Assembly: GCF_900095445.1 (NCBI RefSeq)
Contig: NZ_FMJL01000040.1
Span: 1 to 36,668, forward strand
Source of the DNA: Clostridium sp. N3C
GTDB lineage: Bacteria; Bacillota; Clostridia; Clostridiales; Clostridiaceae
Direction of reading: 5' to 3'
DNA length: 36,668 nucleotides
Of this stretch, positions 17,119-26,409 are shown piece by piece. The translations under genes were made by a program, and so were the position numbers. Every line of letters starts with the position of its first letter. Position 1 is the stretch's first letter. The notes below the pieces were generated by a model, which saw only the letters and a list, made by a program, of their open reading frames with translations, was not told the origin of the DNA and did not search any database.

Positions 17119-17328
17119 TCACTGTTTTCCCAGTTGTGCTTCTAATGTAGTGCGGAGCTCATTTAATGAATATTGTTTAGAAGTTAGAGCATCCTGTATA
17201 AAGTTTTTTAGCTCTGCATCTTGAACAATTTGCAAGCTGCTAGAAAGTTGTTTTATTCCAATCATTTGTTGTATCATAAGCTCTTTTGCTTCTATAGCTT
17301 CATGTGGATTTAGGGATGGATTAGCCAA
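17119..17328 (-). CDS. Small coat-associated protein, first copy of the partner type
   Basis: A 69-residue, fully helical protein with SLNPHEAIEAKELMIQQ and IVQDAELKNFIQDALTSKQ. It is the first gene of the four-gene coat cluster. It starts at TTG, well supported by AGGAGGTG 6 bp upstream. A sequence fitting the sigma-E/K -10 pattern CATANNNTA lies on the minus strand at 17406-17398, about 70 bp upstream, consistent with mother-cell expression, although a -35 is not clear. Confidence 0.72.
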   Translation of the reverse strand: MANPSLNPHEAIEAKELMIQQMIGIKQLSSSLQIVQDAELKNFIQDALTSKQYSLNELRTTLEAQLGKQ

Positions 17329-17468
17329 AGTAACACCTCCTGATTTATATATTATTTCCTATATAATAGGTAAAAATTCTTTAGATAGTAGCAAAATTAT
17401 GGTATGACATATACAAGCATAGAATAATAATTGCAAGGAAAAAATAGATTTAAAAATGTAATAAATCC

Positions 17469-17498
17469 TTGACGTTATACCTAGTAGGGGTATATAAT
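17469..17498 (+). promoter_or_regulatory. Promoter of grx-trxB with a CsoR/CstR-like operator
   Basis: TTGACG (17469-17474) and TATAAT (17493-17498) are 18 bp apart. Filling the spacer is the inverted repeat TATACC-TAGTAGG-GGTATA (17476-17494). This closely resembles operators of CsoR-family repressors (ATACC...GGTAT with G/C-rich centre), which sense copper or sulfane sulfur. No CsoR-family gene is in the window. The placement between -35 and -10 fits repression. Confidence 0.55.
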
Positions 17499-17558
17499 GT
17501 AATTAAGAAATGAGATTAGAAAAAAGTAAGTATTAATAATTTTATGGAGGTAATCAGG

Positions 17559-17789
17559 ATGAGCGTTACAGTATACAGTACTACAACATGTCCATGGTGT
17601 GTAAAGGCAAAGGAATATTTAAAGGCTAAGGGAATCGAATTTAATGATGTTAATGTATCTTTAGATCCAGCAGCGGCTCAAGAGATGATTGAAAAGTCAG
17701 GTCAAAGAGGAGTACCAGTGCTTGACATTAACGGAAGTATCGTAGTTGGCTTTGACAAACCTCAAATAGATAAATTACTTGGACTATAA
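17559..17789 (+). CDS. Glutaredoxin-like protein (NrdH type)
   Basis: A 76-residue single-domain glutaredoxin with active site Cys11-Pro-Trp-Cys14 (TTTCPWCVKAK), cis-Pro loop RGVPVLDING and the C-terminal GFDKPQIDKLL typical of the short clostridial glutaredoxin/NrdH group. These are usually reduced by thioredoxin reductase, and trxB follows 96 bp downstream. An ATG at 17544 is in frame, but GGAGGT lies between it and the ATG at 17559, so the latter is the start. Expression is probably controlled by the CsoR/CstR-like site in its promoter. Confidence 0.87.
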   Translation: MSVTVYSTTTCPWCVKAKEYLKAKGIEFNDVNVSLDPAAAQEMIEKSGQRGVPVLDINGSIVVGFDKPQIDKLLGL

Positions 17790-17798
17790 TTAGACTTG

Positions 17799-17835
17799 AT
17801 AAAGTTAGAAGGATTTTTTCCTCCTAACTTTATTT
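17799..17835 (+). terminator. Hairpin between grx and trxB
   Basis: ATAAAGTTAGAAGGA (17799-17813) pairs with TCCTCCTAACTTTAT (17819-17833) with one mismatch. The T tract is modest (ATTTCT), so it may only partly terminate and set a higher level of glutaredoxin than reductase. Confidence 0.55.
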
Positions 17836-17885
17836 CTATATAGAAAATTATTGATATATAGATATATAAGGAGCGTAGGAATCAT

Positions 17886-18821
17886 ATGGAAAAGCAAGTA
17901 AAGAAATTAGATTTAATGATTATAGGCGGAGGGCCTGCAGGCCTAACAGCTGCCATTTATGCTGCTAGAGCTAAGCTTGATATGGTTTTATTAGAAAATC
18001 AAATTACTGGTGGCCAAGTTAGGAATAGTTATACTATAGAAAACTATCCTGGATTTAAAACTATTGAAGGTGGAGCTTTAGCAGATCTGATGATTGAGCA
18101 GGCTAAAGCTTTAGGAGCAGTTATAGATGAGTTTGATCAAGTGATAAGTGTAGATCTTACTGATGAAGATAAAACAGTAGAAACGGAAAGTTATATTTAT
18201 AAACCAAAGGCGGTAATTATAGCTACAGGAGCCTCTCCAAGAAAGCTTCCTATACCAAATGAGGCAAAGTATTCTGGAAAAGGTGTTCACTACTGTGCAG
18301 TTTGTGATGGTGCAGTATATGAAGGCAGTGTCATAGGAGTAGTAGGAGGAGGAAACTCTGCCCTAGAGGAGGCTCTTTTCTTAACAAGGTTTGCTTCCAA
18401 GGTTATAATGATTAGACGTTATGATTATTTTAAAGGAGAAAAGACTACCCTAGAGGAAGTAGAAAAGAATCCTAAAATAGAGATAATGTATAATTGGGAC
18501 TTGGTAAATGTAGAAGGTGAAAACTTTGTTAATAAGGCTATTATAAAAAATACAATAACAGGAGAAGAAAAAGAACTTTCTTTAGATGCGGTCTTTGGAT
18601 ACATTGGTAATGATCCTAAGACAGATTTATTTAAAGATTATATCAATCTCAATAAAAATGGATATATTATTACAGACGAAAATATGGAGACTAACATCAA
18701 GGGAGTATATGCAGCAGGGGACGTAAGAGAAAAGATGTATAGACAGATAACTACCGCAGTGGCTGATGGCACCATAGCAGCTTTGGCCGCTGAAAAATAT
18801 ATTGTGGAGAGTAGTAGGTAA
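17886..18821 (+). CDS. trxB: Thioredoxin reductase-like flavoprotein
   Basis: A 311-residue FAD-dependent disulfide reductase. The FAD motif is GGGPAGLTAAIYAARA (14-29), the redox pair is Cys137-Ala-Val-Cys140 in HYCAVCDG, the second Rossmann motif is GGGNSALEEA (154-163), and AAGDVREKMYRQITTAVADG closes the FAD site. The NADPH phosphate-binding segment, HRRxxxR in usual TrxB, reads IRRYDYF here, so the first His and the last Arg are missing. It may use NADH, NADPH weakly, or a ferredoxin/flavodoxin, as reported for some clostridial reductases. It likely reduces the upstream glutaredoxin. Confidence 0.85.
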   Translation: MEKQVKKLDLMIIGGGPAGLTAAIYAARAKLDMVLLENQITGGQVRNSYTIENYPGFKTIEGGALADLMIEQAKALGAVIDEFDQVISVDLTDEDKTVETESYIYKPKAVIIATGASPRKLPIPNEAKYSGKGVHYCAVCDGAVYEGSVIGVVGGGNSALEEALFLTRFASKVIMIRRYDYFKGEKTTLEEVEKNPKIEIMYNWDLVNVEGENFVNKAIIKNTITGEEKELSLDAVFGYIGNDPKTDLFKDYINLNKNGYIITDENMETNIKGVYAAGDVREKMYRQITTAVADGTIAALAAEKYIVESSR

Positions 18822-18845
18822 ATATACTGAGAAGTTGGATTTAGG

Positions 18846-18889
18846 GCTGAGGTATTAGTGTTTTTAACGTTAATACCTCAGCTTTTTTT
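18846..18889 (+). terminator. Terminator after trxB
   Basis: GCTGAGGTATTA (18846-18857) pairs perfectly with TAATACCTCAGC (18871-18882), followed by TTTTTTT. Confidence 0.9.
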
Positions 18890-18999
18890 AGTATTTTGCT
18901 ATATTCTAAATAAGAGTTGATTAAATTAATTTTATTCTAATGGTTGCTTTGTTATATAATATAATCAGTAACTAAAGATTGAAAGGAAGGTAAAGCTTT

Positions 19000-19956
19000 A
19001 TGAATATAGTTGTTTTAGATGGATATGGCCTAAATCCTGGGGACCTTTCCTGGGAAAGACTTCATAAGTTAGGAAATGCAAAAATTTATGATAGAACTTC
19101 TAAGGAGGAAATAATAGATAGAATTGGTGATGCAGAAATAGTATTAACTAATAAAACACCTATAAGTGCAGAGACTATGGATAAAACAAATATTAAATAC
19201 ATAGGGGTTTTAGCTACAGGTTATAATGTGGTAGATATTGAGGCAGCCAAGGAAAGAGGTATAATAGTAACTAATGTACCAGCCTATAGTACTGCTTCTG
19301 TGGCTCAGATGGTATTTGCACATATTCTTGAAATCTGTCACCATGTAGCTCATCATGATAAATCTGTTAAGGAAGGAAAGTGGCAGAACTGTCCAGATTT
19401 TTGCTATTGGGAAAAGCCTTTAATAGAGCTTGATGGTAAGGTTATGGGAATCATCGGCTATGGTAGAATTGGTCAGGCGGTATCAAAGGTAGCCCAGGCT
19501 TTTGGTATGAAAGTTTTAGCTTACAGTCCTAGAAGAAAAAAAGAGCTGGAAAATGAAAATATGAGATATGTGGAGCTGGATGAGTTATTTGCTCAGTCTG
19601 ATATTATCAGCTTACATGCACCTTTGTTTGAAAGTACTAGAAATATTATTAATAAAGAAAGTATTAGTAAAATGAAAAAGTCAGTAATCATCATAAACAC
19701 ATCAAGGGGACCTTTAGTGAATGAACAAGATTTGGCTGATGCTTTGAATAGTGGAAGAATATATGCTGCTGGAGTGGATGTAGTATCAGAAGAGCCGATT
19801 AAAGCTGATAATCCGTTACTTAATGCAAAAAATATTTTTATAACACCTCATATTGCTTGGGCCCCAAAAGAAGCTAGGGTGAGATTAATGAACATAGCTA
19901 TGGAAAACATAGAAGCTTATATTAAAGGAAATCCAATGAATGTAGTAAGTAAGTAA
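19000..19956 (+). CDS. D-2-hydroxyacid dehydrogenase (glycerate dehydrogenase/hydroxypyruvate reductase-like)
   Basis: A 318-residue NAD-dependent dehydrogenase. The Rossmann motif is GIIGYGRIGQAV (about 151-162). The catalytic set is Arg in INTSRGPLVNE, Glu in SEEPI and His in TPHIAW. ATGYNVVD in the N-terminal substrate domain is typical of the glycerate dehydrogenase branch. It would interconvert hydroxypyruvate and D-glycerate, which ties in with the glycerate kinase at 9110, although 2-oxoacids of other kinds are possible. The start has AAAGGAAGG upstream. It is monocistronic with its own terminator. Confidence 0.83.
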   Translation: MNIVVLDGYGLNPGDLSWERLHKLGNAKIYDRTSKEEIIDRIGDAEIVLTNKTPISAETMDKTNIKYIGVLATGYNVVDIEAAKERGIIVTNVPAYSTASVAQMVFAHILEICHHVAHHDKSVKEGKWQNCPDFCYWEKPLIELDGKVMGIIGYGRIGQAVSKVAQAFGMKVLAYSPRRKKELENENMRYVELDELFAQSDIISLHAPLFESTRNIINKESISKMKKSVIIINTSRGPLVNEQDLADALNSGRIYAAGVDVVSEEPIKADNPLLNAKNIFITPHIAWAPKEARVRLMNIAMENIEAYIKGNPMNVVSK

Positions 19957-19960
19957 GAGA

Positions 19961-19992
19961 AAGGAGCTGTCGACTAACAGCTCCTTTTTTAC
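19961..19992. terminator. Terminator between the dehydrogenase and the chemoreceptor gene
   Basis: AAGGAGCTGT (19961-19970) pairs perfectly with ACAGCTCCTT (19977-19986), followed by a T run on the plus strand. The genes are convergent and both may use it. Confidence 0.85.
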
Positions 19993-19996
19993 CTTT

Positions 19997-22018
19997 CTAT
20001 AATTTAAACTTTCTAAGTACTTCATCTAAAGAGGAAGACAATTCATTTAGCTTTTCACAAGAGTTTACTATGTTTTGTAAGCTTGCTGCTTGTTCTTCAG
20101 CAGAAGCACTTACCTCTTCAGTGGTAGCTGCATTTTCTTGTGCTACAGTAGCTACATTACTTATTGTGAGTAGAACTTGTTTTTTGTGATTTTCAATATT
20201 ACTTAAAGCTTCTGTTACTCTACTTACATTTTTCTCAAGCAGATTCATAGAATCTTGAATTTTATTAAAACCTTCACTGGTATTCTTTATATTTTCTCCA
20301 GTCTTTTCATTAAGTTCAAAGCTATAATTAATACGTCTTTGAAGATTTAATATACTAGAGTAAATATCATCAATTACCTTTGAGATTTCCTCTGTAGCTT
20401 TAGAAGATTGTTCTGCTAACTTTCTAATCTCTTCTGCTACCACAGCAAAACCCTTTCCAGATTCTCCAGCTCTTGCTGCTTCTATACTTGCATTTAAGGC
20501 TAGCAAGTTAGTTTGGTCTGTTATAGACTTTATGGTATTTGTAATAACACTTATTTCATTAGATTTATTAACTAGATTTTCTGACATTTCAAGGGCTACT
20601 TTATTAGCTTCGTTATTTTCACTATAAGTTTTATTTAATTTGTCGATACAAGTGAGCCCTATTTCTGTACTGTTTTTTACATCCTGAGTAGCTTCTATCA
20701 TTTCCGAGGATATTAACATTGCATTTTCAACTTCTTTTCCAAGATTATCGGATAAAGTAGCACCCTCACTTAAGGAGTTGGCTTGCTCTGTTGAACCAGA
20801 GGCTATTTGTTGTACAGACTTTGCAACATCCTCTCCAGCTGAACTAGCATCTTGAGAAATGGTATATAATAGTTCAGAGGATTCTTTAACGGAATTTGAT
20901 GTATTTTTTGCTTTTTTAAGAACTATAACCATATCATCAATCATAGAACTTACAGCATTATTAATAAGGATAATTTCTTTACTAGAATCCTTATGTGGTA
21001 TAGGTTTCTGTGAAAAATCACCACTACCAACGGCATCTAATACTGAAACAAGTTCCTTTATAGGATAAATTAATTTTTTACCGAATCTAAATCCCATAAA
21101 GACAATAATAAATATAGATAAAGCTATTACTATAAGAGGAAGAGTTATGGTTTTAAATACCTTGATAGTTATTTGTGACACTGGAACTAAGCCGATTATA
21201 GTTATTCCTGTTTCAGGATTGAGTTTTTTTAAACCTATGAATTTAGCATTATCAATTTGTACGGAAAATTCATCTTTGCTATTGTCGGAAATTTCCTTTA
21301 ACCAAGTTAACTCATTTTTGTTTTGACCAATCATTTGATTATTAGAATGACCAATAATATTATAATTAGTATCTACTGCCATGGCATAGCCTTCTTCATT
21401 GATACTAATTGATGCTAATAATTCGTTTAATTTAGTTAAAGGTACATCAATTCCTGCCACACCTACAAGTTCACGTTCATTATTTTTTATAGTTTTTGAA
21501 AAAGTTATAACATAATCAGAAAATTCTCCACTTGATTGGTAAGGTTGACTAACGGCTACTTCTCCATCATTTTCTATGGCTAATTTGTACCAGTTTCTGC
21601 TTGTAGGGTCAAAACCATCTGGAAGCTTTTGAGTAGGAGAAATTACAGTTTTTTTATTGGTAGTACCCACAAAGGCTGCAACAATATCTTTATGAGAATT
21701 TGTAAAGCTGTATAAACTTGATTTTAACCAAGTTATACTTTCATTACTTTCATTCGCTGCCATTGCATTAGGATCTTTCGATAGCATGTCTACAGATTCT
21801 ATATTTGTAGAATAGAGATTATCTACCATATCGTAGACTCTATAAATATTACCTGAAATAATTTCTTTAATATCACTTCTCACATAGCTTTCTAGAGACC
21901 AAAAGCTAGCTAAAATTACTAGTACTAAAGGTAGTAAAGCAGATGCTAGTAATAAATTAGTTATCTCCATTTTTAAAGAAGGTCGTTTGATTTCATTCGA
22001 CATTCTTTTCAATTTCAA
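19997..22018 (-). CDS. Methyl-accepting chemotaxis protein with Cache sensor
   Basis: A 673-residue transmembrane chemoreceptor. A first membrane helix lies near residues 20-38, then an extracellular Cache-type ligand domain to about 280 ([23 protein letters not shown] and GVAGIDVPL are Cache hallmarks). A second helix is near 285-307, followed by HAMP and the long signalling coiled coil. The hairpin tip is intact ([31 protein letters not shown], residues near 540-570), which contacts CheA/CheW. The ligand is unknown; Cache domains of this type often bind amino acids or organic acids. No che genes are nearby. The ATG at 22018 is preceded by GAGGTGATT. Confidence 0.92.
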   Translation of the reverse strand: MKLKRMSNEIKRPSLKMEITNLLLASALLPLVLVILASFWSLESYVRSDIKEIISGNIYRVYDMVDNLYSTNIESVDMLSKDPNAMAANESNESITWLKSSLYSFTNSHKDIVAAFVGTTNKKTVISPTQKLPDGFDPTSRNWYKLAIENDGEVAVSQPYQSSGEFSDYVITFSKTIKNNERELVGVAGIDVPLTKLNELLASISINEEGYAMAVDTNYNIIGHSNNQMIGQNKNELTWLKEISDNSKDEFSVQIDNAKFIGLKKLNPETGITIIGLVPVSQITIKVFKTITLPLIVIALSIFIIVFMGFRFGKKLIYPIKELVSVLDAVGSGDFSQKPIPHKDSSKEIILINNAVSSMIDDMVIVLKKAKNTSNSVKESSELLYTISQDASSAGEDVAKSVQQIASGSTEQANSLSEGATLSDNLGKEVENAMLISSEMIEATQDVKNSTEIGLTCIDKLNKTYSENNEANKVALEMSENLVNKSNEISVITNTIKSITDQTNLLALNASIEAARAGESGKGFAVVAEEIRKLAEQSSKATEEISKVIDDIYSSILNLQRRINYSFELNEKTGENIKNTSEGFNKIQDSMNLLEKNVSRVTEALSNIENHKKQVLLTISNVATVAQENAATTEEVSASAEEQAASLQNIVNSCEKLNELSSSLDEVLRKFKL

Positions 22019-22161
22019 TCACCTCATTTTATTATAAGTTTAATTAAAAACTAATCCACATCTGATTGTAAACTTAAATTATCTTTATTTCAATAATGGT
22101 TTTTATAAAATGCAAATTATTTAATAATAATAATTTTCTTTAAAATTTATCTATTCCATTA

Positions 22162-22198
22162 ATAAAAAAACTTTTCTCAGCATATGCTAAGAAAAGTT
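22162..22198 (-). terminator. Terminator after trpP
   Basis: A nearly perfect 30-bp palindrome at 22169-22198 (arms AACTTTTCT/AGAAAAGTT around GCATATGC, one mismatched pair) is followed on the minus strand by a T run. It begins 28 bp after the trpP stop. Confidence 0.85.
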
Positions 22199-22225
22199 GT
22201 AATAAATTATACTTTAAAAAGTTAT

Positions 22226-22747
22226 TTATTTTTTAATAATGTAAGAAATTCTTTTATTTGAAGTAAAAAGAATATTGTAAACAATTAAGGCAAGAACAGT
22301 GTTAACAAGAGTAGCAGGAAGAACTGTAAATATGAAAAGTGCTGTAAAGCTACTTCCTGCAGGGAGGCCAACAATTAACATAGCGGAGTATAAAAATACT
22401 GAACCGCTTACTAAGGTTCCAATTATAGATATTATTATCATCTTAACTTGATGGTTTAATTTATTTGTAGCCTTGACTAAAAGAAAGACTACTTGACAAG
22501 TTACTAGCTTATCTATGATGTTAGGAATTTGGCCACCAGGAAAGCTTGTTGTTAATGCAGTAATAATTCCAGCCACTACGCTGATAGCTAGAGTACTCTT
22601 GTAATCATCACATATAAAGATTGCTATAAATATCATAGCTAACATGGCATCAGGTTTCATGGCTCCTAAAGTTCCTGGAATTGCATAGTGTAGTACAAGC
22701 CCTATGGCCAATAATATAGATGCTAAGGTTAATTTTTTTGTATTCAT
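22226..22747 (-). CDS. trpP: Tryptophan transporter TrpP
   Basis: A 173-residue integral membrane protein with about five hydrophobic helices. It matches the TrpP/YhaG family: N-terminal KLTLASILLAIGLVLHYAIP, then GTLGAMKPDAMLAMIF, then TTSFPGGQIPNIIDK. TrpP imports tryptophan. The assignment is strongly supported by the Trp-specific T-box leader upstream. The frame extends to a TTG at 22756, but AAAGGAG is correctly spaced for the ATG at 22747. About 100 nt separate the T-box terminator from the start codon. No trp biosynthesis gene is nearby, so uptake is regulated on its own here. Confidence 0.87.
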   Translation of the reverse strand: MNTKKLTLASILLAIGLVLHYAIPGTLGAMKPDAMLAMIFIAIFICDDYKSTLAISVVAGIITALTTSFPGGQIPNIIDKLVTCQVVFLLVKATNKLNHQVKMIIISIIGTLVSGSVFLYSAMLIVGLPAGSSFTALFIFTVLPATLVNTVLALIVYNILFTSNKRISYIIKK

Positions 22748-22794
22748 TAAAAACAACTCCTTTATATTTTATAGTATTAAATAAGGTTGTCCTA

Positions 22795-22834
22795 TTACAA
22801 TCTAAATTTCATACCATAGAGCTCACCTCCTTTT
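22795..22834 (-). other. Strong ribosome site with minimal overlapping frames between T-box and trpP
   Basis: On the minus strand AAAAGGAGGTG (22834-22824) is the best ribosome binding site in the area, better than that of trpP. It is followed 6-7 bp later by ATG GTA TGA (22817-22809), a two-codon frame, and by an overlapping ATG that reads MKFRL and stops at 22795. It may be a remnant of an earlier first gene or a translated mini-leader. No function is established. Confidence 0.35.
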
Positions 22835-22846
22835 ATCTAAAATAGA

Positions 22847-23143
22847 AAACTCCGCCCTATATAACATAGGGCGGAGTATAATCCGCGGTGCCACCTATTT
22901 TATACTTTTGTTTTAACTAAAAATAACAAAAGTACATCTCTTTTCAGATACAAACATATCCTATCCATAAGATAACGGTTGGCTTCCGGTAACCACTACT
23001 AACCTTAAAATATCGGCTTTCGATTTACTTCTAAGAGGCCCATTCACCAAGAGTTATCGTATCGAGTTTCCACCATCCCCGACTCTCTAAAACTAAACTT
23101 CAAGGTTACTATTCCTCTTCAACGAATTTCCTTCTTTAACTTT
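22847..23143 (-). promoter_or_regulatory. Tryptophan-specific T-box riboswitch
   Basis: Reading the minus strand, stem I closes with AAGAGGAA and GGCCTCTT. It contains the AGAGAG internal element and the GGTGGAAA distal-loop sequence. The specifier region reads GGTGAATGGGCC, giving TGG (23042-23040), the Trp codon. The conserved T-box sequence AGGTGGCACCGCGG is at 22896-22883. The terminator arms ACTCCGCCCTAT/ATAGGGCGGAGT (22877-22849) with a T tract follow. Uncharged tRNA-Trp should stabilise the antiterminator and allow trpP transcription. Confidence 0.93.
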
Positions 23144-23149
23144 AAAAGT

Positions 23150-23178
23150 ATTTTACTAACAATATGCAAAAAAGTCAA
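23150..23178 (-). promoter_or_regulatory. Sigma-A promoter of the T-box/trpP transcript
   Basis: On the minus strand TTGACT (23178-23173) and TAAAAT (23155-23150) are 17 bp apart. It places the transcript start near 23143, just before stem I of the T-box. Confidence 0.7.
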
Positions 23179-23241
23179 TAGAAAGTTAAAAAAATTCATA
23201 CTAATTATATAAAAACATTATAGATTTATAATAATAAATTG

Positions 23242-23271
23242 TCATGATAGGTGCTTGTATAAACATATATT
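23242..23271 (+). promoter_or_regulatory. Possible sigma-E promoter of prkA-yhbH-spoVR
   Basis: CATATATT (23264-23271) matches the sigma-E -10 consensus at 7 of 8 positions. TCATGAT (23242-23248) resembles the -35 element at 15 bp spacing. The B. subtilis homologues of these three genes belong to the sigma-E regulon. The match is suggestive only. Confidence 0.4.
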
Positions 23272-23303
23272 TTTATTAAACAAACAATATTTGGAGGTTT
23301 GTC

Positions 23304-25226
23304 ATGACATTTAAACAGATAATTGAAAATGACAGAGAGTCTAAAAATAAATTTAAGTTTGAGGGGACCTTTTTAGATTATCTAGAGATAGTAAAAGAAA
23401 ATCCTGATGTAGCAAAACTGGCTCACAAGAGAATGTACGATATAATTATAAAAAAGGGATACCAGGTTTTAAAACCAGAAGAAAATCCTAGAATAAGAAA
23501 AATATACGGAAATGAAATAATAAAAAAGTACGACTTTTTCAAAAATGATTTTTTTGGAATTGATAAAGTTTTGATGAAAATTGTAAACTACTTCTATTCT
23601 GCCTCTATGAAAGGAGAGGAGTCACGTCAAGTACTATACTTAGTGGGTCCAGTAGGAGCGGGAAAATCATCTTTGGTAGATTCTTTAAAGAAAGCTTTGG
23701 AAGAATCTGAACCTATATACGCTTTAAAGGGATGCCCTATGCATGAGGAACCTCTACATTTAGTGCCTAAACATTTAAGAAGTAAATTTGAAGAAATGCT
23801 AGGAGTAGAAATAGAAGGAGATCTATGTCCCGTATGCAAATATAGATTGCTAAATGAGTATGATGGTAGATATGAGGATTTTCCTGTAATAACAACCAAC
23901 TTCTCCATTAGATCTAGAAAAGGTATAGGAGTTGTGCCGCCGGTTGACCCAAACAACCAGGACACATCAGTTTTGACAGGTTCTGTAGATATTTCCAAAA
24001 TGGACATGTATTCTGAGGATGATCCTAGAGTTTTCTCATTAAATGGAGCTTTTAATGTTGGAAACAGAGGAATGGTAGAATTTATTGAAGTATTTAAAAA
24101 CGATGTGGAATATCTTCATACTATAATAACTGCTACTCAGGAAAAGTCTATACCATCACCGGGAAAAGGATCTATGATTTATTTTGACGGTATAATTATA
24201 GCCCATTCCAACGAAGCGGAGTGGAATAGGTTTAAGTCTGATCATACTAATGAGGCTATATTAGATAGAATTGTAAAAATAGAAGTTCCCTATTGCTTAG
24301 AATTAAATGAAGAAGTGAAGATCTATGAAAAAATTCTTAAAAAGAGTAATTTCACAGCCCATATAGCACCACATACCCTTAAAGTTGCAGCTATGTTTGC
24401 AGTGCTTTCTAGGTTAAAGCCTTCTAATAAGGTAGACCCTATAACAAAGCTTAAGATTTACAATGGAGAAGAAATAGTGGAAAAGGGTACTACTAAAAGG
24501 GTAGATATTATGGAGCTAAGAGAGGAAGCAGGCTTAAACGAAGGTATGGAAGGCATATCTACTAGATTTATCATTAAAAGCATTGATAATGCTATTTCTA
24601 ATTCAGAATATAACTGTATAAATCCTTTGAGTATAATGGAAAGCATAATTAAGGCCGTTAAGGATTTAGATGTGGCAGAGGACGTAAAGAAAAGGTATAT
24701 GGGATTTATTCAAGATACCATAAGAAAGGAATATAATAAGCTTTTGGAAAAGGAAATTACAAAAGCCTTTATACACAGCTTTAGAGAACAAGCAGAAAGT
24801 TTGTTTGAGAATTACTTAGATAATGCAGAAGCCTTTGTAAATAAAACTAAGCTTAAGGATAAGGCTACAGGAGAAGAATTACAACCGGATGAAGAGTTTA
24901 TGCGTTCTATTGAAGAGCAAATTGGAGTATCAGAAAGTTCTAGTAAAGGTTTTAGAAGCGATGTAACATCCTACATGTTCTATCTGGTAAGAAAGGGTGG
25001 AAAGATAGACTATAAGTCTTATGAACCTTTAAAAGAAGCTATAGAAAAGAAACTTACTAGTTCGGTAAAAGAGCTTTCTAGGGTAATAACCAAATCTAGG
25101 GTTAGGGACAAGGAGCAAGATGAAAAGTATAATGCTATGGTGGAACAATTAAAGGCTAACGGTTACTGTCAGCATTGCTGTGATGTAGTATTAAAGTATG
25201 CTGCCAACAATCTGTGGAAGGATTGA
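23304..25226 (+). CDS. prkA: PrkA serine protein kinase/AAA+ protein
   Basis: A 640-residue PrkA-family protein (YeaG in E. coli). The AAA+ domain carries Walker [10 protein letters not shown] (115-123), a Cys-rich insert CPMHEEPL...CPVC typical of the family (about 144-179), and the [10 protein letters not shown] and NRGMVEF motifs. The C-terminal PrkA kinase-like region follows. B. subtilis PrkA supports sporulation gene expression, and E. coli YeaG acts in stress responses. TTGGAGG precedes the ATG. The next gene starts 4 bp after its stop, forming the conserved prkA-yhbH-spoVR operon. Confidence 0.95.
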   Translation: MTFKQIIENDRESKNKFKFEGTFLDYLEIVKENPDVAKLAHKRMYDIIIKKGYQVLKPEENPRIRKIYGNEIIKKYDFFKNDFFGIDKVLMKIVNYFYSASMKGEESRQVLYLVGPVGAGKSSLVDSLKKALEESEPIYALKGCPMHEEPLHLVPKHLRSKFEEMLGVEIEGDLCPVCKYRLLNEYDGRYEDFPVITTNFSIRSRKGIGVVPPVDPNNQDTSVLTGSVDISKMDMYSEDDPRVFSLNGAFNVGNRGMVEFIEVFKNDVEYLHTIITATQEKSIPSPGKGSMIYFDGIIIAHSNEAEWNRFKSDHTNEAILDRIVKIEVPYCLELNEEVKIYEKILKKSNFTAHIAPHTLKVAAMFAVLSRLKPSNKVDPITKLKIYNGEEIVEKGTTKRVDIMELREEAGLNEGMEGISTRFIIKSIDNAISNSEYNCINPLSIMESIIKAVKDLDVAEDVKKRYMGFIQDTIRKEYNKLLEKEITKAFIHSFREQAESLFENYLDNAEAFVNKTKLKDKATGEELQPDEEFMRSIEEQIGVSESSSKGFRSDVTSYMFYLVRKGGKIDYKSYEPLKEAIEKKLTSSVKELSRVITKSRVRDKEQDEKYNAMVEQLKANGYCQHCCDVVLKYAANNLWKD

Positions 25227-25230
25227 TGAA

Positions 25231-26403
25231 ATGGCTATATTTAAAGATCAGAGTAGTAACCCTATAGACTATGACAGAGCGGTAGAAGATATAAGAAGGC
25301 ATAGACAGCTGGTGGAAAAGTCTATAAAGGAAAATTTAGGTGATTTATTATCTGAGGAAAGTATTATAGGACAAAGTAAGAATAAAAAAATAAAAATCCC
25401 TATCAAGGGTATCAAGGAATATCAATTTATATATGGCAGAAATAATCCTGCTGTAGCAAGTGGAGATGGAAGCGAGAGAAGAGGGGAAATTATAGGTCAG
25501 GATAGGATGCAGGGATCAGGTAGAGGTCCCGGTTCTGCTGGTAATGAAGAAGGAGAAGATATTTACGAAACGGAAATAACTGTAGAAGATGTACTTAATT
25601 ATCTTTTAGAAGACTTGGAACTACCAGAAATGAAAAAGAAAAATCAATCAGAGATCTTAATTGAGGATGGTGTTAAGAAATCTGGTTATCAAAGACATGG
25701 TATAAACCCAAGACTGGCAAAGAAAAAGACGGTAGTAGAAAAGATAAAAAGACTTCAAGGAAAGAAAAGGGCCTTAAGAGAGGAAGGACTGGAAGCAGAA
25801 ATTGAAAGATTTCCTTTTAAAAATGAAGATTTACGATATTACAGAATTAAGAAGAACTTTAAAAGGGAGAGCAATGCTGTAGTATTTTGCATTATGGATG
25901 TTTCCGGTTCTATGGATATGACTAAAAAGTATTTAGCCCGCTCTTTCTTTTTTATTCTTTCTCAATTTATAAGAGTAAGATACAACAATGTAGAGGTGGT
26001 TTTTATTTCCCATACTACTACTGCTAAGGAAGTGAATGAGTTTGAGTTCTTTCACAAAGCTGAGTCTGGTGGAACCTATATTTCTAGTGGTTTAAATAAG
26101 GCTTTAGAGATAGTAGAAAAAAGATATAATCCTGCCCATTGGAATATATATGCCTTTTATGTTAGTGATGGAGACAATTGGTCTGAAGATAATGCTAAAG
26201 CAGTAGAGGCAGCTAATAATTTATCAGATGTATGTAATGTCTTTGGCTATGCTGAAATAATGAACAGTTTCTTTTCTAGTTCTATAAGAGATAAGCTGGT
26301 TAAAGGTGTTAATAAGGATAACTTTATATCTGTAGTAATAAAGCAAAAGACAGATTTGTGGAATGCCTTGAAATATATGCTTAAAAAGCAGATAGCGAGG
26401 TGA
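25231..26403 (+). CDS. yhbH: YhbH/YeaH-family sporulation protein (VWA-like)
   Basis: A 390-residue protein of the YeaH/YhbH family. After an N-terminal [15 protein letters not shown] stretch and a Gly/Arg-rich loop ([16 protein letters not shown]), the second half is a von Willebrand A-like domain with MIDAS motif [16 protein letters not shown] and YVSDGDN. It always accompanies PrkA and probably forms part of its complex. A longer frame opens inside prkA, but the ATG at 25231, four bases after the prkA stop with GGAAGG upstream, matches family N-termini. SpoVR follows after 6 bp. Confidence 0.93.
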   Translation: MAIFKDQSSNPIDYDRAVEDIRRHRQLVEKSIKENLGDLLSEESIIGQSKNKKIKIPIKGIKEYQFIYGRNNPAVASGDGSERRGEIIGQDRMQGSGRGPGSAGNEEGEDIYETEITVEDVLNYLLEDLELPEMKKKNQSEILIEDGVKKSGYQRHGINPRLAKKKTVVEKIKRLQGKKRALREEGLEAEIERFPFKNEDLRYYRIKKNFKRESNAVVFCIMDVSGSMDMTKKYLARSFFFILSQFIRVRYNNVEVVFISHTTTAKEVNEFEFFHKAESGGTYISSGLNKALEIVEKRYNPAHWNIYAFYVSDGDNWSEDNAKAVEAANNLSDVCNVFGYAEIMNSFFSSSIRDKLVKGVNKDNFISVVIKQKTDLWNALKYMLKKQIAR

Positions 26404-26409
26404 GAAGGC

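Noticed and set aside
18266..18320. Cysteine pair HYCAVCDG considered as a sign of alkyl hydroperoxide reductase F
   Set aside because: The protein is 311 residues and lacks the N-terminal thioredoxin-like domains of AhpF.
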